Below, piece by piece: positions 61,709 through 64,000 of a stretch of DNA of 64,000 nucleotides. Below the pieces are notes generated by a model. The model was not told where the DNA came from. It ran no database searches and saw nothing but the letters and a program-made list of their open reading frames with translations. A program made the position numbers and the translations under genes. The stretch comes from Mucor racemosus (taxonomy: Eukaryota; Mucoromycota; Mucoromycetes; Mucorales; Mucoraceae). Every line of letters begins with the position of its first letter. The first letter of the stretch is position 1. The DNA lies in contig JAPEHQ010000003.1 of the NCBI GenBank assembly GCA_027405735.1, positions 2,976,001-3,040,000 on the forward strand, given 5' to 3'.

Positions 61709-61874
61709 GTAATAAAAAGAATTTTCCTTTGCCAATAAAACATGTCCAATAATGCAGCAGAAACGTAATAAAACAAATGCCTAAATTCCAACTCGAAATT
61801 ATTATAATACTCTTCTCACCGTTTTTGTGAATAAAGTACTCCTTTCTTTAATATTAATACTCTTATTCAAGCAC

Positions 61875-62883
61875 ATGCCATCTGATCGGTCACTATACAA
61901 TATAACTCCACCAAGAGAATTATGCAGCAATAATTCGAGCAACACAAAACCTAATGCATCTTTAACAACAATTGATATGAATAATATATCCGATGTACGT
62001 ATGAATATTCGCTACTAAAGTATTACTTTACTAACTAACTTTGTAGGTAGTAAAGCTACTTAAAGCAAGGCTACAATATGCACAAATCAAATTACAAACA
62101 GGCATGTCAACAGAAGATTTACAACAGATCGAGCGTGCCTTTTTAAGCTCACCCCGCCAGCCCCGACGTCCCTTACCAACAGAGTTTCCTCCCACCCCTC
62201 AATCATCATCACCACATTCACGTCGAAGCAAAAGAATGCTATTATCAGCAATGACACCAACACAAAATTCATGGAGAAAGAAGAAGAGAATTAGGGAGCA
62301 AAAGAAAAATGAATTGATTGAAGGTGAAGCTGCAGCAAGACCAATCTTGATGCTCAGTTCTTCTTTACCTTCTGCCTCTTCTTCTTCTACATCTAGACAT
62401 AATACAACGACGGCTACATTTTCAGCACCTCATAATACTGTCATAAATAGCGCAAGCTCTGTGGGATCTGTTTCTTCTCCAGAAGGAATGATGCAAAGAT
62501 ACTCTTCTTTACATTTGTATAAACATATTGAACAACAGCATCCATCTGATGATCTTTTTGATGCCATTTCTAATGTTGCAAATTATGAAGAAAAGAGTAG
62601 ACATATTGGGCAAGCACTGCAAAGAGAAATTCAGCTAGAACAAGTACATCATCCCCCTCCAGACATTGCTATTGATAATGACCACCAACATATTCATTAT
62701 AACAGATCTCTGCCTCCTCCTCATTTACATTCGTCGCCATCGTACTATAAAGTCCCTCCTCCTCCCATGTTTGGAAGACAGTTATCAGAGGATCCGTTTC
62801 ATTCAAAACCAATAATTCATGAAAATGTATCTTCCTCGCGACATAGCAGACCTCCTCCATCTCCACTTTTATCTAAAAAATAA
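61875..62883 (+). CDS. Whi5/Nrm1-like G1/S transcription repressor
   Basis: Exons 61875-61994 and 62047-62883 give 318 residues; the intron ends with a TACTAACTAAC branch region and TTGTAG. Residues about 42-70 (VKLLKARLQYAQIKLQTGM then LQQIERAF) match the GTB motif of the Whi5/Nrm1 family, the helix through which these proteins bind SBF/MBF transcription complexes. The rest is Ser/Pro-rich with many SP or TP sites (for example SPRQPRRP, TPTQNSWRKKKR), possible CDK sites and a basic nuclear signal. Whi5 restrains G1/S genes until CDK phosphorylates it. The gene begins 166 bp after the phosphatase stop on the same strand. Confidence 0.75.
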
Positions 62884-63828
62884 TTACTAACCATTATCTA
62901 AATTAATCTTTAATATTAATATGAAACCATCTAATTTAATTTATGTAAATCTACTATATAACTAACGGCAACAAAATATATAATTTTTGTTTCAATCATC
63001 CATAATATATTATAATTTATGCATTGTCAGTATTGATACCGAGTCAAATTTTGAGATGCAAATAGGCTTTCCTCTTGATTTTCTATGCAATACATTACTT
63101 AACAAAACTCGCGTAAAAAACATGATAACATCCTTTGGTGATATAGAATATTTCACATATATAATATGGTGTTTCACTGCATTAGTAGATGTATAAAATC
63201 TTTTAAACATGTAGAAGATAACTTAAAAAAATTCAAGGAACTGGATTTCACCTTCAAATCATTGTTTAATGAGCATATGTTGTAATAAAAAATTACTCCT
63301 AATAAAATCATGCCTTTAAAGTACCATCACTATTTAGGCTTTCTATTTCTATGGAGGAATTACAGCTTACTTGGATCAGTGTTTATAGGGATTATATTTT
63401 TATTGATTTCAATACAATTGCGCTGCATATCATAGGCACACTTTGACATTCATTTTCTAAACACAAAATAGCTTTTGAAAGTTGCCATTTGAGACTATAA
63501 TATTCAAAATATGCACCTACTATCATATAAAATTATAGAATATTAGGTTCCAAATTCGTTGAGATAGAGGTTTTGTTGTTGTTAGTTTTTCACGGCTGTA
63601 AAAAGTATGTTTCAGATGGATTTCAGATAGCTTGTAGCTCATGGCTTTCGCCCAATATTGTGTCGCTTCCCATCAAATTTTAAATCCGATGCACCTTCTC
63701 TCTATGAGACATTGATATATGCTCGAAAACAGAAGAATTAATACCAATGTATAAGCGCACTGGCCAAATATTGACAAAAATTGACCCAAAAACGATTGTG
63801 AAAAATTAAGCACGTAAATTAAATTATT
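62884..63828. other. Intergenic, no gene recognised
   Basis: AT-rich 3' region of the Whi5-like gene and spacer. Short opposing open frames at 62987-63210 show no recognisable product. Confidence 0.5.
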
Positions 63829-64000
63829 AATTTCTGTATTCACAAGATAGGTCTAATTGATTGCTACTCTGCATTTTTTGTTTCAGCAAAAAATATTGAT
63901 TCTTCGTCGAGATAATTAAAATAATAGTTCACACTACAGCTTACAGTTTATGCTAACTGAGTTCCAAGTTTTTTTTTACAAAAAATGATCGAAAAATGAT
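63829..64000 (+). repeat. Interspersed repeat family R, copy D (cut by window edge)
   Basis: Starts with taatttctgtattcacaagatagg, as copy B does, and runs collinear with it to the last base of the window, so it continues beyond. Together B and D help define the left end of the family. Confidence 0.8.

Noticed and set aside
1..64000. tRNA, rRNA, snRNA genes and CRISPR arrays
   Set aside because: I looked for B-box GGTTCGA-type and other RNA signatures and for regularly spaced repeats and saw none that could be supported.

Overview
The window looks like nuclear DNA of a filamentous fungus, most likely an early-diverging one (Mucoromycota, Mucorales-like). It is strongly AT-rich and genes are split by short introns (about 45-90 bp) with GT..AG ends and fungal CTAAC branch sites. 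It carries fungal-type genes: a MedA-type developmental regulator, an Ecl1 zinc protein, a Whi5-like repressor and a rhodanese-PTP phosphatase. The phylum is an inference from this gene mix and compact intron style; no ribosomal or mitochondrial marker is present to settle it.

Layout. 1-6 kb is repeat-rich and gene-poor. Two segments (P and Q) occur twice in swapped order, a solo LTR of about 547 bp lies between them, and both Q copies end in decayed fragments of a dynein intermediate-chain gene. 8.6-12 kb holds an Ecl1-family gene, a NEDD8/SUMO-type cysteine protease and the beta subunit of the nascent polypeptide-associated complex. 13.1-13.5 kb holds a possible microprotein or non-coding transcript on the minus strand. 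15.8-17.1 kb has two small cell-surface genes (a GPI-type protein and a PPxY-motif membrane protein). 18.2-21.5 kb has two tandem paralogues of an unrecognised family. 22.4-26.9 kb is SPT6, convergent with RPB9 and followed by a membrane-anchored methyltransferase.

29.9-36.6 kb is a transposon nest: a Tc1/mariner element with 212-bp terminal inverted repeats and a broken transposase, a Gag remnant of a Ty3/gypsy-type element, LTRs in both orientations, and copies of an interspersed repeat family (R) that recurs at 48.4 kb and at the right edge. 37.3-47.5 kb holds a Ser-rich protein with SxIP motifs (minus), ELP3, a mitochondrial cytochrome-b5 reductase and an M28B peptidase with two single-base frameshifts. 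52.3-54.6 kb is the MedA-like regulator (minus). 59-62.9 kb pairs a MAPK-phosphatase-like gene with a Whi5-like G1/S repressor.

Functional threads (inference). Transcription is represented by SPT6, RPB9 and the Elongator subunit ELP3 (now mainly a tRNA-modification enzyme). Signalling and growth control are represented by the PTP, Whi5-like, Ecl1 and MedA genes. No operon-like clustering or secondary-metabolite cluster is seen. The least explained items are the tandem paralogues, the R repeat with its conserved short ORF, and the permuted dynein-fragment repeats. All exon coordinates were worked out by eye from splice consensus and frame continuity.
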